NCBI RefSeq assembly: GCF_000972845.2
Contig: NC_040017.1
Location: forward strand, 28,365,733-28,429,732
DNA: 64,000 bases
Source: Larimichthys crocea
Lineage: Eukaryota > Chordata > Actinopteri > Sciaenidae
Direction: 5' to 3'
In this document: positions 22,070-34,160 of the stretch, in pieces
Position numbering within the stretch: the stretch's first letter is position 1
How the letters are laid out: each line of letters begins with the position of its first letter
Made by a program: the position numbers and the translations under genes
The notes under the pieces: generated by a model
The model's database searches: none
Told to the model about the DNA's origin: nothing
What the model saw: the letters and a program-made list of their open reading frames with translations, nothing else

Positions 22070-22990
22070 ATGTTAGGGATGGAAAATAGCTTTTAGGGAG
22101 ACAAAATAGGAAATCTGTTAATAGTAGGTTTGTAAATAGCTTTGTAGGTCGTGGAAGGTAAATGGCGTTGAACAGTAGGGATAGTAAATGGTGTTTGTAG
22201 GACTTTGGCTTCCGTAAAAGCTGTGGCATGTTGTAGGGCAGCTAAATGGCATTGGGGATAATAAATAGTGTCAGGCATAGTGAGTCAAAATGGAAAATAG
22301 TATTACAGATGATTAATGTGTTGGATCGATGGGGATTATAAATGGCTTTGGTGACTATGGCATTGGCAGGGCAGTTAAATGGCACTGGGGATAGCAAATG
22401 TTGTTAGATATGATAAATGATGTCGGGGACGGTAAATGGGTTTGGGCACAGTAGATGATGTTGAGTTAGTCGTGCAGGTAAATGGAGCTCGGGATAGTAA
22501 ATGGTGTTTGTAGGACTGATAAGGACGTGTCAGCTGTGTTAGGTATATTAAACAGTGCTCTGCATAGTCTATATTTGTGAGCAGTGTTGGGGATAGCAAA
22601 TGGTGTTGAGTTGAAAAATTGGTAAATGGTGGTGGGGACAGTAAATGGTGTTTGTAGGACTGATAAATGGTCTTGGGGGAACATAATAAAAAGTGGTGGG
22701 GACAGTAAATGTCTTTGGTGTGAGGGGGATCACTGGTATTGGGGATAGCAAATGGTGTTGAAGAAAATGGTAAATGCTGGTCTTTGTAGGACTTTGGGGA
22801 CAGGAAATAGTGTTGGAATATAAACTTATAAAACCATTTCAGGCATGGTAAACAGGGTTAGATTAGTAGGACTGATGAATGTTTTGGGGATAGTAAATGG
22901 TGTTGGTAGGACTGATGAGGACGTGTCAGTTGTGCATGGTATATTAAATGGTGCTGAGCATAATCTTTATATTTCAAAACAGTGTTGAGA
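22070..22990 (+). repeat. Highly degenerate tandem repeat, about 20-bp period
   Basis: Variants of GGGGATAGTAAATGGTGTTG recur every ~20-40 bp for about 900 bp (e.g. near 22170, 22250, 22385, 22490, 22580, 22630, 22705, 22740, 22885). TTTGTAGGACTGATAAATGG recurs within it. This is an old, diverged satellite-like array. Confidence 0.75.
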
Positions 22991-23580
22991 ATAGTAACAG
23001 ACTAAATCCATATTAAATAAATTACTAGCCACACCAAGCAAATGGACCAAACTGATCATAAACTGACCTCATTTTTCTCTGCCGCCATCAAAAAATGTCT
23101 TTTTGGTAACTATGGGAGCTCTGAGTCGGGAATTACCCAAATAATCTGATAAAATAATAGAATTATTCATAATATAGATGTAAATTATCGAGTATTTCTT
23201 CGTACATTAGAAGAGAAAATGCTGAGACACTGAGGCGAAGAGAAGCTGCAGGATAAGAGAGATGAAGAAATGGATTAAAGAGTGCGGGACATGCAGAGGA
23301 TGATGTTATGTGGATTGGCATGTACCTACCCACACTGACGGAGGGATTTGAAGGGGATTTGACGGTGAAGTCATCTCTGTGTTGTCTTAGCTCTGAGCGG
23401 GCAGAACACGTACCATCACCACCATTACAACGATCACCTGATGACCCGCTGTGAAAGCAACAAACAGCTACTTTACTTTAGAAAGTCAGTGCAGCATCAA
23501 CATGATTTAAAATCTAACGGATAATTAACTGAACTGAGCACAGCCTCTGAGACCAACAGGGAATAAAGTTACACTACCGA
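22991..23580. other. No feature seen
   Basis: Mixed-composition non-coding sequence. Confidence 0.5.
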
Positions 23581-23665
23581 GACTTTTAGTGGTTGGTGAG
23601 AGCTTGGTGAAATAAAAGGCTGAAACACAGACGCCGAGCTGGGCTGACTGCTGCTGGACTAGTAA
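23581..23665 (+). repeat. Copy of the 5.3-kb interspersed repeat
   Basis: Carries TTTTAGTGGTTGGTGAGAGC through GCTGACTGCTGCTGGACTAG, as at 5298-5385. Confidence 0.85.
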
Positions 23666-24427
23666 CATAGACAATGCTTGTACTTGTTAACATAGAGCTG
23701 GATGACAACCCACAAACAGCCTTCTTCAGTAGATACGCCCACCCTGACAGCCTGAGACAGTAAAGTTAAGGATCATAACTTTTTAACTTCTCCTGTACGA
23801 TATATAAAAGACAGAATACTGACCTGAACCTCATATCTCTGTCCTCTGCTCAGTCTGAAATGCTCTTATCTCAGAGGAGATAAAAACGCCTCTCTACCTT
23901 TCCTCTTATTCTTCATTTCTCTTCCCAAGGCTGCTCGGCCATCAGCTGTCTGGATGCTGAAAAGTTGGTAACTCTCTTTGTTGTTTTTGGCTTGAACAAT
24001 GACAGACCTCTGCTGTAACGCCTTAATTCCCCCTGGACCAGCAAAGGATTATCTTATTTATCCACTAAAAACTGATGCTGGGATCAAATTAGCTGGATAA
24101 TTGCCTGATATTACGTTTATATCAGACTCTGTCTCAGCTGTTTTCAGAAAATCAATCAATTACAAAGTTTGGATCGTGTTTTAGTTACTGAGTGGATATT
24201 GTTAAAAACAAATGGAATATGTTGTCTTTGCATGTTTTTGTAGATACATTCATTAATCATGTTTACTCATTACGCCAGTCGCCCATTCTGACTCCAGACT
24301 CGTCAAATATGTTCTTTTTCTGGACTCTCAGGTGATGTCGCATCACGAGCAGTAAAGTCCATATTTGGAGGTAAAACTAAAAGTCAATGCCACAATCTGC
24401 TACTGTCACACTGCTCTGCATTATGTT
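23666..24427. other. No gene seen
   Basis: AT-leaning non-coding sequence. Confidence 0.5.
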
Positions 24428-24625
24428 ACGCTGAACCGACTCAGCCAGGGATGCCAAACCCGGCAAGAAAACCACCTCAGTAGGCTGCTGTGTTCACTGT
24501 TAGACTGGACACTGCTGGTTCAGAGGTTGAGTTTGGTCATTGGTCCGGAGTTTCCCGATGGACAGTTAAAGTAAACTGCCGCCGATTGTAGCTGCTGTTA
24601 GCTCAGTTTGTTAGCCGGGCTCCCA
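24428..24625 (+). repeat. Near-complete short copy of the 47-bp-VNTR repeat
   Basis: It shows the module order best: left flank (CCGACTCAGCCAGGGATGCC, AACCCGGCAAGAAAACCACC), one 47-bp unit (24490-24527), right flank (GTTTGGTCATTGGTCCGGAG, GATTGTAGCTGCTGTTAGCT). Confidence 0.85.
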
Positions 24626-24767
24626 ACATTAAACTTCTTTACGTTAGTTATTCTAATTTACGTTACGATTAAATTTACGTTAAAGTGAACGATGCAATCT
24701 CTTTACTTTATCTTTGTTTACTGCAACAGTCATGAGACTTATTTGAAACTGGGTCAAATGTTCAACC

Positions 24768-24770
<3 letters not shown>

Positions 24771-24807
<37 letters not shown>

Positions 24808-24911
24808 ATTCACTGCCTATAGCCTTTGTGTGCCTCTTCATGCTAAGCTACATGGGTGAGTAAGCATGTGTGTGTGTTGAGTAAGCTTATGTATATGTCA
24901 AGGGTTAGGGG

Positions 24912-24947
<36 letters not shown>
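24771..24947. repeat. Two (GT)n microsatellites
   Basis: GT runs at 24771-24805 and 24914-24947, separated by about 110 bp. Confidence 0.96.
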
Positions 24948-24948
<1 letters not shown>

Positions 24949-25019
24949 GTTTCAGGCTCTACCTGTCAAATTAATTTCCCACTCACTCGTTGCCGCTCGG
25001 ACATGTGGTTCGCCCGTAC

Positions 25020-25160
25020 GGCGGCGTGCAGCTCCGTGAGCCAATCAGGACGCAGTTTAGAGCCCCTGTTGGAAGCAGGCGGCTCTGTGATTGGTCGATG
25101 CCACCGAGCTATAAGCGGAGGAGTTTATCTGGGATTAACTTCGATATCTAATCAATGTTG
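25020..25160 (+). promoter_or_regulatory. Promoter-like block: two CCAAT boxes and a TATA-like motif
   Basis: A CpG-containing patch has GCCAATCAGG at 25040, an inverted CCAAT (GATTGGTC) at 25089 and GCTATAAGCGG at 25109, in that order. AT-rich homeodomain-like motifs follow (GGGATTAACTTCGATATCTA). CCAAT-CCAAT-TATA spacing suggests a plus-strand core promoter, or an enhancer from an old one. No exon was found directly downstream. Confidence 0.35.
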
Positions 25161-25164
25161 ACTG

Positions 25165-25545
25165 GTGGAATAACAGAGGGGGGAGATGGGGGGAGGAGGA
25201 GGAGGAGAGAGGAGGAGAGAGGGAGGGCTGAAGGATAAGTGAGCGAGGGGGAAGAAAAGGATGTTAGGAGATGAGGAAAGGAGGCGAAAATGGGTGAAAG
25301 TGAAAGAATAAATCAAGCCTGAAGAGGAGGAGAGAGGAAGGAGGAGGTGTGAACAGAGGGGAGGAGGAGAGGAGAAATAAAGAGGAAGGGAGAAGGAGGA
25401 TGGCTAGATAAAGAGGAGGATGGAAGAAAGAAGGAAGGAGAAGTGGGGATAAAGGAGAGAGAGATGGAGGCGAAAGAGGAGCAGCAGTGTGTAGAAGGAG
25501 TGATAAAAAGGAGGTGGAGGGGGGAGTCAGAGGAGGAGCAGGTCT
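25165..25545. repeat. Long polypurine tract
   Basis: For about 380 bp the plus strand is almost all A and G (GGAGGAGGAGGAGAGAGGAG-type) with few pyrimidine interruptions. Such tracts can form triplex (H-) DNA. Confidence 0.85.
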
Positions 25546-25623
25546 CCTTTCAATGGCTGTGCTCTGATGCATGTCAGCGTCCTCCACCCCCAAATACACA
25601 CAATCCCCCATTCACATGAATTA

Positions 25624-25625
<2 letters not shown>

Positions 25626-25666
<41 letters not shown>

Positions 25667-25717
25667 TGTGTGATGAGTCATACTTTTGTTTTGTGGCGGT
25701 CTTTAGTTCCAGCGAAT

Positions 25718-25763
<46 letters not shown>

Positions 25764-26135
25764 GGGGTGAGGTAATAGGAGGGAAAAGCTGGAGGCTGAA
25801 ACAGCAAAAGAAGAAACTCTGAACTTGAGCGCCCCCAGTCCTCTTCTCCTCTGCCATTATGTCCAAAGAAGCTGCTGACCACCGGGCATGAACTCTTCTT
25901 CTTCTTCTTCTTCTCCTCCCAGGGGTACAAACACTGACCTTCCCCCTGTGGTCTGAACTCACAGTCTGGCTAACAAACTGGGCTAACATTACCTAACAGC
26001 AGCTACAAATCGGCAGCAATTTACTCCACTGTCCGTCAGGAAACCCCAAACTCGGGACCAAACTCAACCTCTGAACCAGCAGTGTCCAGTCTAACAGTGA
26101 ACACAGCGACAGAACCTCTGAACCGGCAGTGTCAA
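25626..26135. repeat. Duplicated module, copy 1: (GT)n-unique-(CA)n, then 47-bp-repeat flank
   Basis: (GT)n at 25626-25664, GATGAGTCATACTTTTGTTT, (CA)n at 25719-25760, GAGGGGGTGAGGTAATAGGA, then the minus-oriented flank of the 47-bp repeat (CTCTGCCATTATGTCC to GGGACCAAACTCAACC) and about two reversed 47-bp units. The same order restarts at 26281, so the module is duplicated in direct orientation. Confidence 0.88.
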
Positions 26136-26275
26136 ACAGGAAGCACTCGGTCACAAACATTTATAATCAGGTGACATTAAAAAACTTTAAAGCTCACACC
26201 TGGCTGTAAAACTTCAAACACACTTTAAACTGTGAGTACAGGTGAATCATGTTGTGACTCAATAATACACACAGC

Positions 26276-26280
<5 letters not shown>

Positions 26281-26339
<59 letters not shown>

Positions 26340-26390
26340 TGTGTGATGAGTCATACTTTTGTTTTGTGGCGGTCTTTAGTTCCAGCGAAT

Positions 26391-26438
<48 letters not shown>

Positions 26439-26664
26439 GGGGTGAGGTAATAGGAGGGAAAAGCTGGAGGCTGAAACAGCAAAAGAAGAAACACTCTGAA
26501 CTTGAGCGCCCCCAGTCCTCTTCTCCTCTGCCATTATGTCCATAGAAGCTGCTGACCGCCGGGCATGAACTCTAACATTACCTAACAGCAGCTACAAATC
26601 GGCAGCAGTTTACTTCACTGTCCGTCAGGAAACTCCAGACTCGGGACCAAACTTAACCTCTGAC
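26281..26664. repeat. Duplicated module, copy 2
   Basis: (GT)n at 26281-26337, the same ~55-bp unique spacer, (CA)n at 26392-26434, then the same flank. It is slightly shorter than copy 1, which has an extra (TTC)n and ~70 bp near 25900-25985. It runs directly into the array that follows. Confidence 0.88.
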
Positions 26665-27070
26665 CCAGCAGTGTCCAGTCTAACAGTGAACACAGCGACA
26701 GAACCTCTGAACCGCCAGTGTCCGGTCTAACAGTGAACACGGCGACAGAACCTCTGAACCAGCAGTGTCCAGTCTAACAGTGAACACGGCAACAGAACAT
26801 CTGAACCGGCAGCGTCCAGTCTAACAGTGAACACGGCGACAGAACCTCTGAACCAGCAGTGTCCAGTCTAACAGTGAACACAGCGACAGAACCTCTGAAC
26901 CAGCAGTGTCCAGTCTAACAGTGAACACAGCGACAGAACCTCTGAACCAGCAGTGTCCAGTCTAACAGTGAACACAGCAACAGAACCTCTGAACCAGCAG
27001 TGTCCAGTCTAACAGTGAACACAGCGACAGAACCTCTGAACCGGCAGTGTCCAGTCTAACAGTGAACACA
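26665..27070 (-). repeat. 47-bp minisatellite, about eight units, reversed
   Basis: Reverse complements of the 47-bp unit (GTCCAGTCTAACAGTGAACA, then CAGCGACAGAACCTCTGAAC). Units differ at single positions and one carries an 'ACATCTG' variant. Confidence 0.95.
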
Positions 27071-27935
27071 GCAGGGCTGACCGAGCTAACCACAGTTAGA
27101 GCTTCACTGCTGATCAGTGTTTCCATCATGAAGTCTGTAAGTCACCTCGGTACTGTGACGTTATTCGTTGTTGGACTCAGAGGCTGTGCTCCAACCCGGT
27201 CCGGTCCAGCTGCTGAGCCCGGTTCAGTTAGCATGCTAACGGCAGATATGACACGGTTACATCCACAGGAAGTCATTGAGAGACGCATGTGAACATTGTA
27301 GGTTTTTGCTCTTTACATGGGTTAAGACTCAAAGCAGACTCCGTGGAGTCTGTCTGGATTTAGTGTTTCCAGATGGTGAGAGCTGCTGCAGCTCCGTGTG
27401 GAGGACCTCACACACTCCACCACCACTGACACATGAAGATACCATGACACTGATTTCGAGGTTGGGTCCATGCAACAGGACGTCATCTGTGATACGACTC
27501 AAAGTCTTTAAGATGTAAGACAGTCTGTGATCAACCTGTTCGTCCGTCCACTCGGAGTTAAACTCTTATTTTGTTCACTGAGCTTCACTTTATTTCAATA
27601 AAACTCGCTGAGCTGATCTGAGGCGAGAGAGCGAGACAGACATGAAGAGAGAGAGAGGCCGACACATCCCGTCTAACGAGGACGAGCGAGAGAGGCCGAA
27701 AGATAGAGAGTCATCTTAATGTGTGGAGTTAAACACTCGCTCTGTGATCGTCTCGCTCTCTTCTTCAGTCCATTTGGTAACTGCTCTGTCCACGCCACAT
27801 TAATCTGAGTAATTAGGTTTGAGGCTTCACCTCCTTCCTCTCCACATCTCTCTCCTCCCTCTTCTTCATATTTATCCACCTCATCATCCTAAATTCACAC
27901 TTCCTCTTCTTAATCCTCGTCTTTCTGTAAATCTC

Positions 27936-27937
<2 letters not shown>
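27071..27937. other. No gene seen
   Basis: Non-coding. The start, to about 27270, may be repeat-derived (AGTTAGCATGCTAACGGC). Confidence 0.45.

Positions 27938-27999
<62 letters not shown>
27938..27999. repeat. (CA)n microsatellite
   Basis: About 31 CA units, just left of a 42-bp array. Confidence 0.97.
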
Positions 28000-28000
<1 letters not shown>

Positions 28001-28060
28001 CCTCGAAGGACTGAGTTTAATTATTCATGATAGAAAGAAACAAGGAGCAAGACTGAGTTC

Positions 28061-28600
28061 ACGGAGACTACGTCCAGGTTTTAGACAGTCTGCGGGGACG
28101 TCACGGAGACTACGTCCAGGTTTTAGACAGTCTGCGGGGACGTCACAGAGACTACGTCCAGGTTTTAGACAGTCTGCGGGGACGTCACGGAGACTACGTC
28201 CAGGTTTTAGACAGTCTGCGGGGACGTCAGAGACTACGTCAGGGTTTAGACAGTCTGCGGGACGTCACAGGAGACTATCGTCCAGTGTTGTAGACAGTCG
28301 CGCTCGGAGAGGGACGTCAACACAAGAGACGTACGTCGCAGTTTTAGACAGTCTGCAAAGGGACTCAGCGGAGACTACGTCCAGGTTTTAGAGACAGTCT
28401 GCGGGACGTCACAGAGACTACGTCCAGGTTTTAGACAGTCTGGCGGGACGTCACAGAGACCTACTTCCAGGTTTTTAGACAGTCTGCGGACCGACGTCAC
28501 AGAGACTACTCCAGGTTTTAGACAGTCTGCGGGACTCACGGAGAACGTCCAGGTTTTAGACAGTCTGCGGGGGACGTCACAGAGACTACGTCCAGGTCAT
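28061..28600 (+). repeat. 42-bp minisatellite array, about 13 units
   Basis: The first four units are regular. From 28230 on, units carry many one-base gains and losses, which may be real decay or consensus error in an unresolved array. It pairs with the reversed array at 29013-29645. Confidence 0.93.
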
Positions 28601-28786
28601 ATCTCCTGGTTGTACGGGACACAACCGCTCATGTCGCTACATTCACTGTTGGCCTGCACTCTGTCCTCGTCTCTCTTCATTTCTCACCGTCTTCATCGTG
28701 GTCCTGTATCTCCTCTGGGTTGGCTGATTCATGCAGAGCTGCAGGCGCTGACATGACAGTCAGTCTGGTAGCACTCAACACTGTGT

Positions 28787-28829
<43 letters not shown>
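28787..28829. repeat. (GT)n microsatellite
   Basis: It lies in the spacer between the two opposed 42-bp arrays. Confidence 0.96.
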
Positions 28830-28832
<3 letters not shown>

Positions 28833-29012
28833 CTGTGCTGACTCGCCCTGTCTGCGTCCTTCTCCTCTTTGGGTCACATCCCCAAACAGCCTGTAAGCCT
28901 CAGCAGGAGGCGAACCAGGACAGATCCACACAGAAAACAAGAGTTTCACTAGTTTATCAAATGATGGATGCAGAAATATTTACATGCATTTATGTAAATG
29001 CAAATGTAGACG

Positions 29013-29645
29013 TCAAAACCTGGACGTGAGTCTCTGTGACGTCCCCACAGACTGTCTAAACCGGACGTAGTCTCTGTGACGTCCCCGCAGACTGTCTAAA
29101 CCTGGAGCTAGTCTCTGTGACGTCCCCGCAGACTGTCAAAAAACCTGACGTAGTCTCGTGACGTCCCCGCAGACTGTCTAAAACAGGGACGATAGCTCCG
29201 CGACGTCCCCCGCAGACTGTTCTAAAACCTGGACGTAGTCTCCGGGACGTCCCGCAGACTGTCTAAAACCTGGACGTAAGTCTCTGTGACGTCCCCGCAG
29301 ACTGTCAAAACCTGGACGTAGTCTCCGTGACGTCCCCGCAACTGTCAAAACCTGACGTAGTCTCTGTGACGTCCCCGCAGCTCGTCTAAAACCTGGACGT
29401 AGTCTCCTGTGACGTCCCCGCAGACTGTCCCTAAAACCTGGACGTAGTCTCTCGTGAGTCCCCGCAGACTGTCTAGAAACCTGGACGTAGTCCTACGTCG
29501 CCTGCAGACTATCTAAAACCTGGACGTAGTCTCCGTGACGTCCCTGCAGACTGTCTAAAACCTGGACGTAGTCTCCGTGACGTCCCCACAGACTGTCTAA
29601 AACCTGGACGTAGTCTCCGTGACGTCCCTGCAGACTATCTAAAAC
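29013..29645 (-). repeat. 42-bp minisatellite array, reversed, about 15 units
   Basis: Reverse complement of the unit at 28061-28600 (ACCTGGACGTAGTCTC, GTGACGTCCCCGCAGACTG). Indel-rich centre; regular at the right end. Confidence 0.93.
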
Positions 29646-32600
29646 CATAGGTTGGGGTTTCTGAGTCGATCGATGTTCCCTCACTTATGAGCTTTGGAGC
29701 TTTAAATCATGAATTTATCCAGATCAAACTTTGAGTTCTGGTCGTGCGGCAGCTTCAGGGACGGCCTCTTCTGGCCTGCTAACATCTCAGGATTTCTGTC
29801 TGACAGTCTGAGGATGACTCAGGTGGCTGTAAAGGTGTCTGGGGCTTGCTTCGCCTTCTTGACCTGGAAGTTTGGGGAACCCCACAGATCATGTTGGGGT
29901 CCTGACAGCCCAGTCCAGTATGGTCATCTGTGTCAAAACCAGTACTGAGATCTGATAATGTAACATTCTGTGAACACGGGACATTGATGATCCACAACAC
30001 GGAGCAGCTAAGGTACCAACACAAACCCTATTCTTCTCTCTCTCTCTGCTCTGACAAAGCCTCTCTCGCCCCCTCTCCCTCTCTCCATAATCCCATTATC
30101 TGTAGCAACGACCTGTCCCTGTCAGTCTGTGCTGTTGTCATGACAACCTCCCACCATGGGCTGGCCCCACAGGCGCTCGGCCAATGGGAAATCTTCCCTA
30201 CTGATTAGCCGGCGGTGATCTCGTTAAGGTGGACCCGCCCACTCCACGGTGCAGATACAGTGGGTGGATGGAGGGTGGAGGAAGGGATACTCTGGAAAGA
30301 ACAGAAGGATTTCAGGTGACGTAACACACCTTCTGGCGGCCATGTTGAAGGCTCTTTGTGTGGCCATTAAACTTTTTGTTTGTCGACTGTTTTTACCTCC
30401 AAATTTGATCTGAGGCGTGAGGCGAGGTGTATCCTCAGGTGGACTCTAAAGAGATGTCAGCAGTGCGCGCTTGTCCTGCTTACAAATTCAGCAGTGTCCT
30501 CCTGTTCGGACTCCCGAGTTCAATCTAATAAGATTAAATTACATTTGAAAATAACCAAACTTGATTCAGATCCAAGACTGAAGGTTGTGCAACAAAACTG
30601 GACAAACAGTACGGTAATGACACCCGATGCAAACTGAGGACACCACAGTCCAAACCTTGTTTTTAAGAAGAAAAACTACTCCAGCAGGCAACCTTTAGAC
30701 CTCTGCCAACAGCAATTACCTTTGAGTTTGTGTTTCAGTGTCAAATACTTCAGGTATTCCCACCAACACACATGCAAATGTGAAAGTATGATGTAAATCT
30801 GAAGGTTTGTTCTTCCTTTAAGGGGGACTGAAGGTAGAGAGAGTGGACGGAAAGTTTTAACCTGAACCATTTAACACCGACTTTGTCAGCGACCCATCAC
30901 TGAAAGCTTAGACACAGGAAATTACCCATCATGCATGTTTAAGTGTGACCCCTGCTCCTACTTAACCCCTAAACTTTGCTTTACATTTGACCTCTGACCT
31001 CAGCAAGGTCGGCTGTTCCCAACCTCTTATACCATCTGTCACCGCTTCAACAGATCTGAACTTTCTCTTCCAGAGGAAAGCTAATTAACTTACAACTGTC
31101 CTTGTGTGATGGAGACGTATGTCAGAGAAGGTTTTATTAGTAGGCGCACAGATACAGATTATTATTAGACTGTTGGCCACCAGCCGACGGGTTTTGTGGT
31201 GCGTCCAAGTCCAACTTTAAGCTCAGGGGACACATCAGACAGTGTTTGCTGGAACTACTTCTGAGGTTGGCAGGTATTACTGGGTGATTGGGGGTAATTC
31301 AATATCATCATTTATTACCTTTCAAAAGGATCGTATCGTGATGATATGAGCAGATGATGACAATCATTTCAGTTGTCCAAATTAATGATTTGAAGCAAGC
31401 TGTAATTAAAAACTAATGAGTTATTAGTTACTTGTTGCAAGTCTTGGACTTTGGGGAATTACCATTAACCTGACTGAACCAACAAGGGTCAAAGCTGGAA
31501 CCTGACACTTGGACACTGCGTAGCTGCCGTACTTGGACATTTTAATGTTTTATTTCTCAACCTGACAAGAAGTTAGATCAGCTTCACGCTAAGATGTTTG
31601 GAGATTTGAGAAGTGTGACTATCTTCAACCAATGACACCCAGGCACAGCGCCGGACTTTGAAGCCAAATTGACGTGCAGTGTAATGATAGCAAAAGCCCC
31701 CAATGACTTTTCCCTATAAGTCTGTGAAGGTTGTCATCCAGGTCATCTTTCTTCAAGAAGGGTTAAATCTGGGGCAGCTGGACTTGGTTGTTGACTTCCC
31801 CTAAGTTTATATTGTGAAAGAAGCAGCAGGAAGTTAATGACTTGGCCGGTGAAAGTCTCTAGTACGCTTGCTCCATGGACCCCATACCACCTCTGACTGT
31901 GATCTGTTGGATTTCAGTGCATGATCAGATCATTCAGGACTCATTGTAACCCTTCAGACCCCAGTAGAATCCAATGGTCAGTCCTCCCTGCCGACTCTTC
32001 GGCGAACACTCCCCCCAGAAAACAGCCTCTGTCGGGGTAGCCCGAGCCGGGTAAGTCCCTCTGTTTACCGATGATGAACTCACAATGTCTTCTTGTCTTT
32101 CCACTCTGCACGGTGGGCCAAGTTCTCCCTCACAACACAACCTGACAGCTTTGTAGGTTGATTTACAGTTGATTTGTGGGGTGGAAACCCGCCAAAATAA
32201 AATCATAGATAGATGAAATTATGTAAATGTCTGGTTCTGGTTATTGATACAAAGATCAGACTTTATTTTCCAGACCAGCAGTCATCACAAATCTTTGAGA
32301 ACTAAAATAAGGGTCATTAATTTTTCTCTGTGATGGATTATTCATCTGCTGAAACATTCAAGTCTCTGCCAACTTTTACAGAAAGCAGTTTCTTTGTGCG
32401 TTTATTCGGCTTCCTCTCCGAGTCTTTATCCTCCATCTGATCCCGGCTCACCTTCACTCCTCACCTCCTCACCTCTACCTGTCCAACACCACAGCGCCTC
32501 GGTCTGTTAACCTGTTAACTCAGTGGCTCTAACCCCGGCTCAGGACAGGGTCACTGTCTGCTATAAATGGCTCTGGCTGTGCTAAGCTGGCCACAGGGCT

Positions 32601-32990
32601 GAGGCTGAGTATAGCAGGGGAAGGATGGACCAACAGCCTGTTCATACCAACATGTTTCACACTCATCGTTCTGACAGATGCGCTCCGATGTTCCCATCGC
32701 AGCTGTCGACGTGACTTTATACTTCACAAATATATAGTATATGTTGTGTTTTGGGCTATGAGAGTGCCTCTAATAACCCCAGAACCAGATTCAAGGTCCA
32801 AATTATCTCATCCAATTATCCGCTGTGTGTCAGTGTGTCTCATATCTGAGTGGATCTAAACGGAGAAAAGGGGACAGAAGAGAAATGTGGTCATTAACTG
32901 GTAGAGCATCGTGTTCTGTTTGGGTCCGTTCAGGTCCAGCACTTTTCAGAACTGGTTTAATTATCAATGTTGTAGCATGTTAAACTTGTC
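29646..32990. other. No gene seen; possible regulatory block near 30.1 kb
   Basis: No exon could be supported. At 30085-30260 a cleaner block contains ATAATCCCATTATCTGTAGC, a CCAAT box at 30181 and CpG sites, so it could be a regulatory element. The 80-codon frames on both strands at 29709-30024 have no recognisable domain. Confidence 0.4.
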
Positions 32991-33263
32991 TTAAAGGTGG
33001 CTGCTAGTGGTGTAGATGCTGATTACAACCAACTGAATACTGCTCGCCTCATTATCTCCTTCCAAGTGCGGAGGATCTATGGTGGCCACGAAACTCACAA
33101 AAAATGTAAAGTCTATCTAGATCCAGTGTTTGGTTTGTCCATGCATGGTGAACTTGGTTGAAGAGGTCCTGTTGTCGCCTGTTGCTATGAAAGATTCATT
33201 GTACGGTGACAAGTTATTTCCAGGTCAATAGATTCTCCTAAATGTTACAAACTGGACCTTTAA
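32991..33263 (+). mobile_element. Second copy of the GGTCCAGTGTGTAGG-type MITE, diverged
   Basis: The ends (TTAAAGG...ACTGGACCTTTAA) and the interior (ACAACCAACTGAATACTGCT, TCCAGTGTTTGGTTTGTCC) match the family at 14338. The left end is degraded. Confidence 0.8.
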
Positions 33264-34112
33264 ATCGAGTCCCTCCACATCTCTACATTGAGAATTGGAA
33301 TGGTGCCATTGAAACACAGCTCGTTTATACTAATTTCTCGATGAGCATGTTCCTGAGTCTGTGCCGTCACCTCGCCTGTGATACGCTGTTAACCAGTTCA
33401 GGTTGGACTCTGGGGCTGGCTTCACCTCCTGAAGCTGTAAACTGAACAAACACTGATTGATGGAAGCAGCTCGTGTTTTCCTCGGCACATTAGACTCTGA
33501 ACAAACGATCACTGAGTCACCTGATGAGAACCTCACCTCTTCATCACACCTCTACGTCGAGCCAAATAACCTCGGATGACTCCAGCTGGCAGAAGAAGAA
33601 GGCTGTTCTTGTTCTGGACGGTGTAAACACGGTCCACACATCAGACTGAAGGCTACTGTCAGCTAATCCGACGGCCTGATACACTGAACAGGAGTGATAA
33701 TGTTGAGCAGAGGGCTCAGTCTGAAGCCTGCTTGTTGGTTCTCCTATGAGTCTCCTCTTTGCAACAACATCAATGCATGATATGCTTCAAATTTGAGTCT
33801 TTGAAAATGAATACATTCTGCAGCATTCCCAGGATAAACCTGTTGAACATTCCTCTGACGCTTCATCTCTCGGCTCCGTCCTCAGAAACAAACGAAGAGA
33901 CGAGCTGCTCGTCCTCGTTAACTCGTTTAAGTCGGAGCTGAACATCATCAGCACCGTCGTCTCGCTCTTAACTCAGTTATCCTGACGGCACTCGGCTAAT
34001 TCGAGTCAGCCTAACCACACTCACACAATAACAAGTGTCCTGTCAGAGGAAAACCTTGTATCACCAAGCAGAACTCTCTGCAGATACAAGTTTTCCACAC
34101 AGCAGACACACT
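33264..34112. other. No feature seen
   Basis: Non-coding sequence without recognised repeats. Confidence 0.5.
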
Positions 34113-34160
34113 AACTTAGGGCTGCAACGATTAGCCAAAGTAATCGATTACGTCGATGCA
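34113..34160 (+). mobile_element. Truncated element end, hAT-like
   Basis: TTAGGGCTGCAACGATTAG, followed by AATCGATTACGTCGATG, is the characteristic end of a common fish hAT-type element. The matching right end was not found nearby. Confidence 0.55.

Noticed and set aside
25527..26545. Frames with Cys/Val or His/Thr runs
   Set aside because: Translations of (GT)n and (CA)n microsatellites.
28061..28600. CRISPR-like regular repeats
   Set aside because: The units are contiguous 42-bp tandem copies without unique spacers, in a vertebrate genome context. This is a minisatellite.
29709..30024. Opposed ~80-codon frames with some protein-like texture
   Set aside because: No recognisable domain; only a weak acceptor-like GACACAG and no donor. 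Not enough to call an exon.
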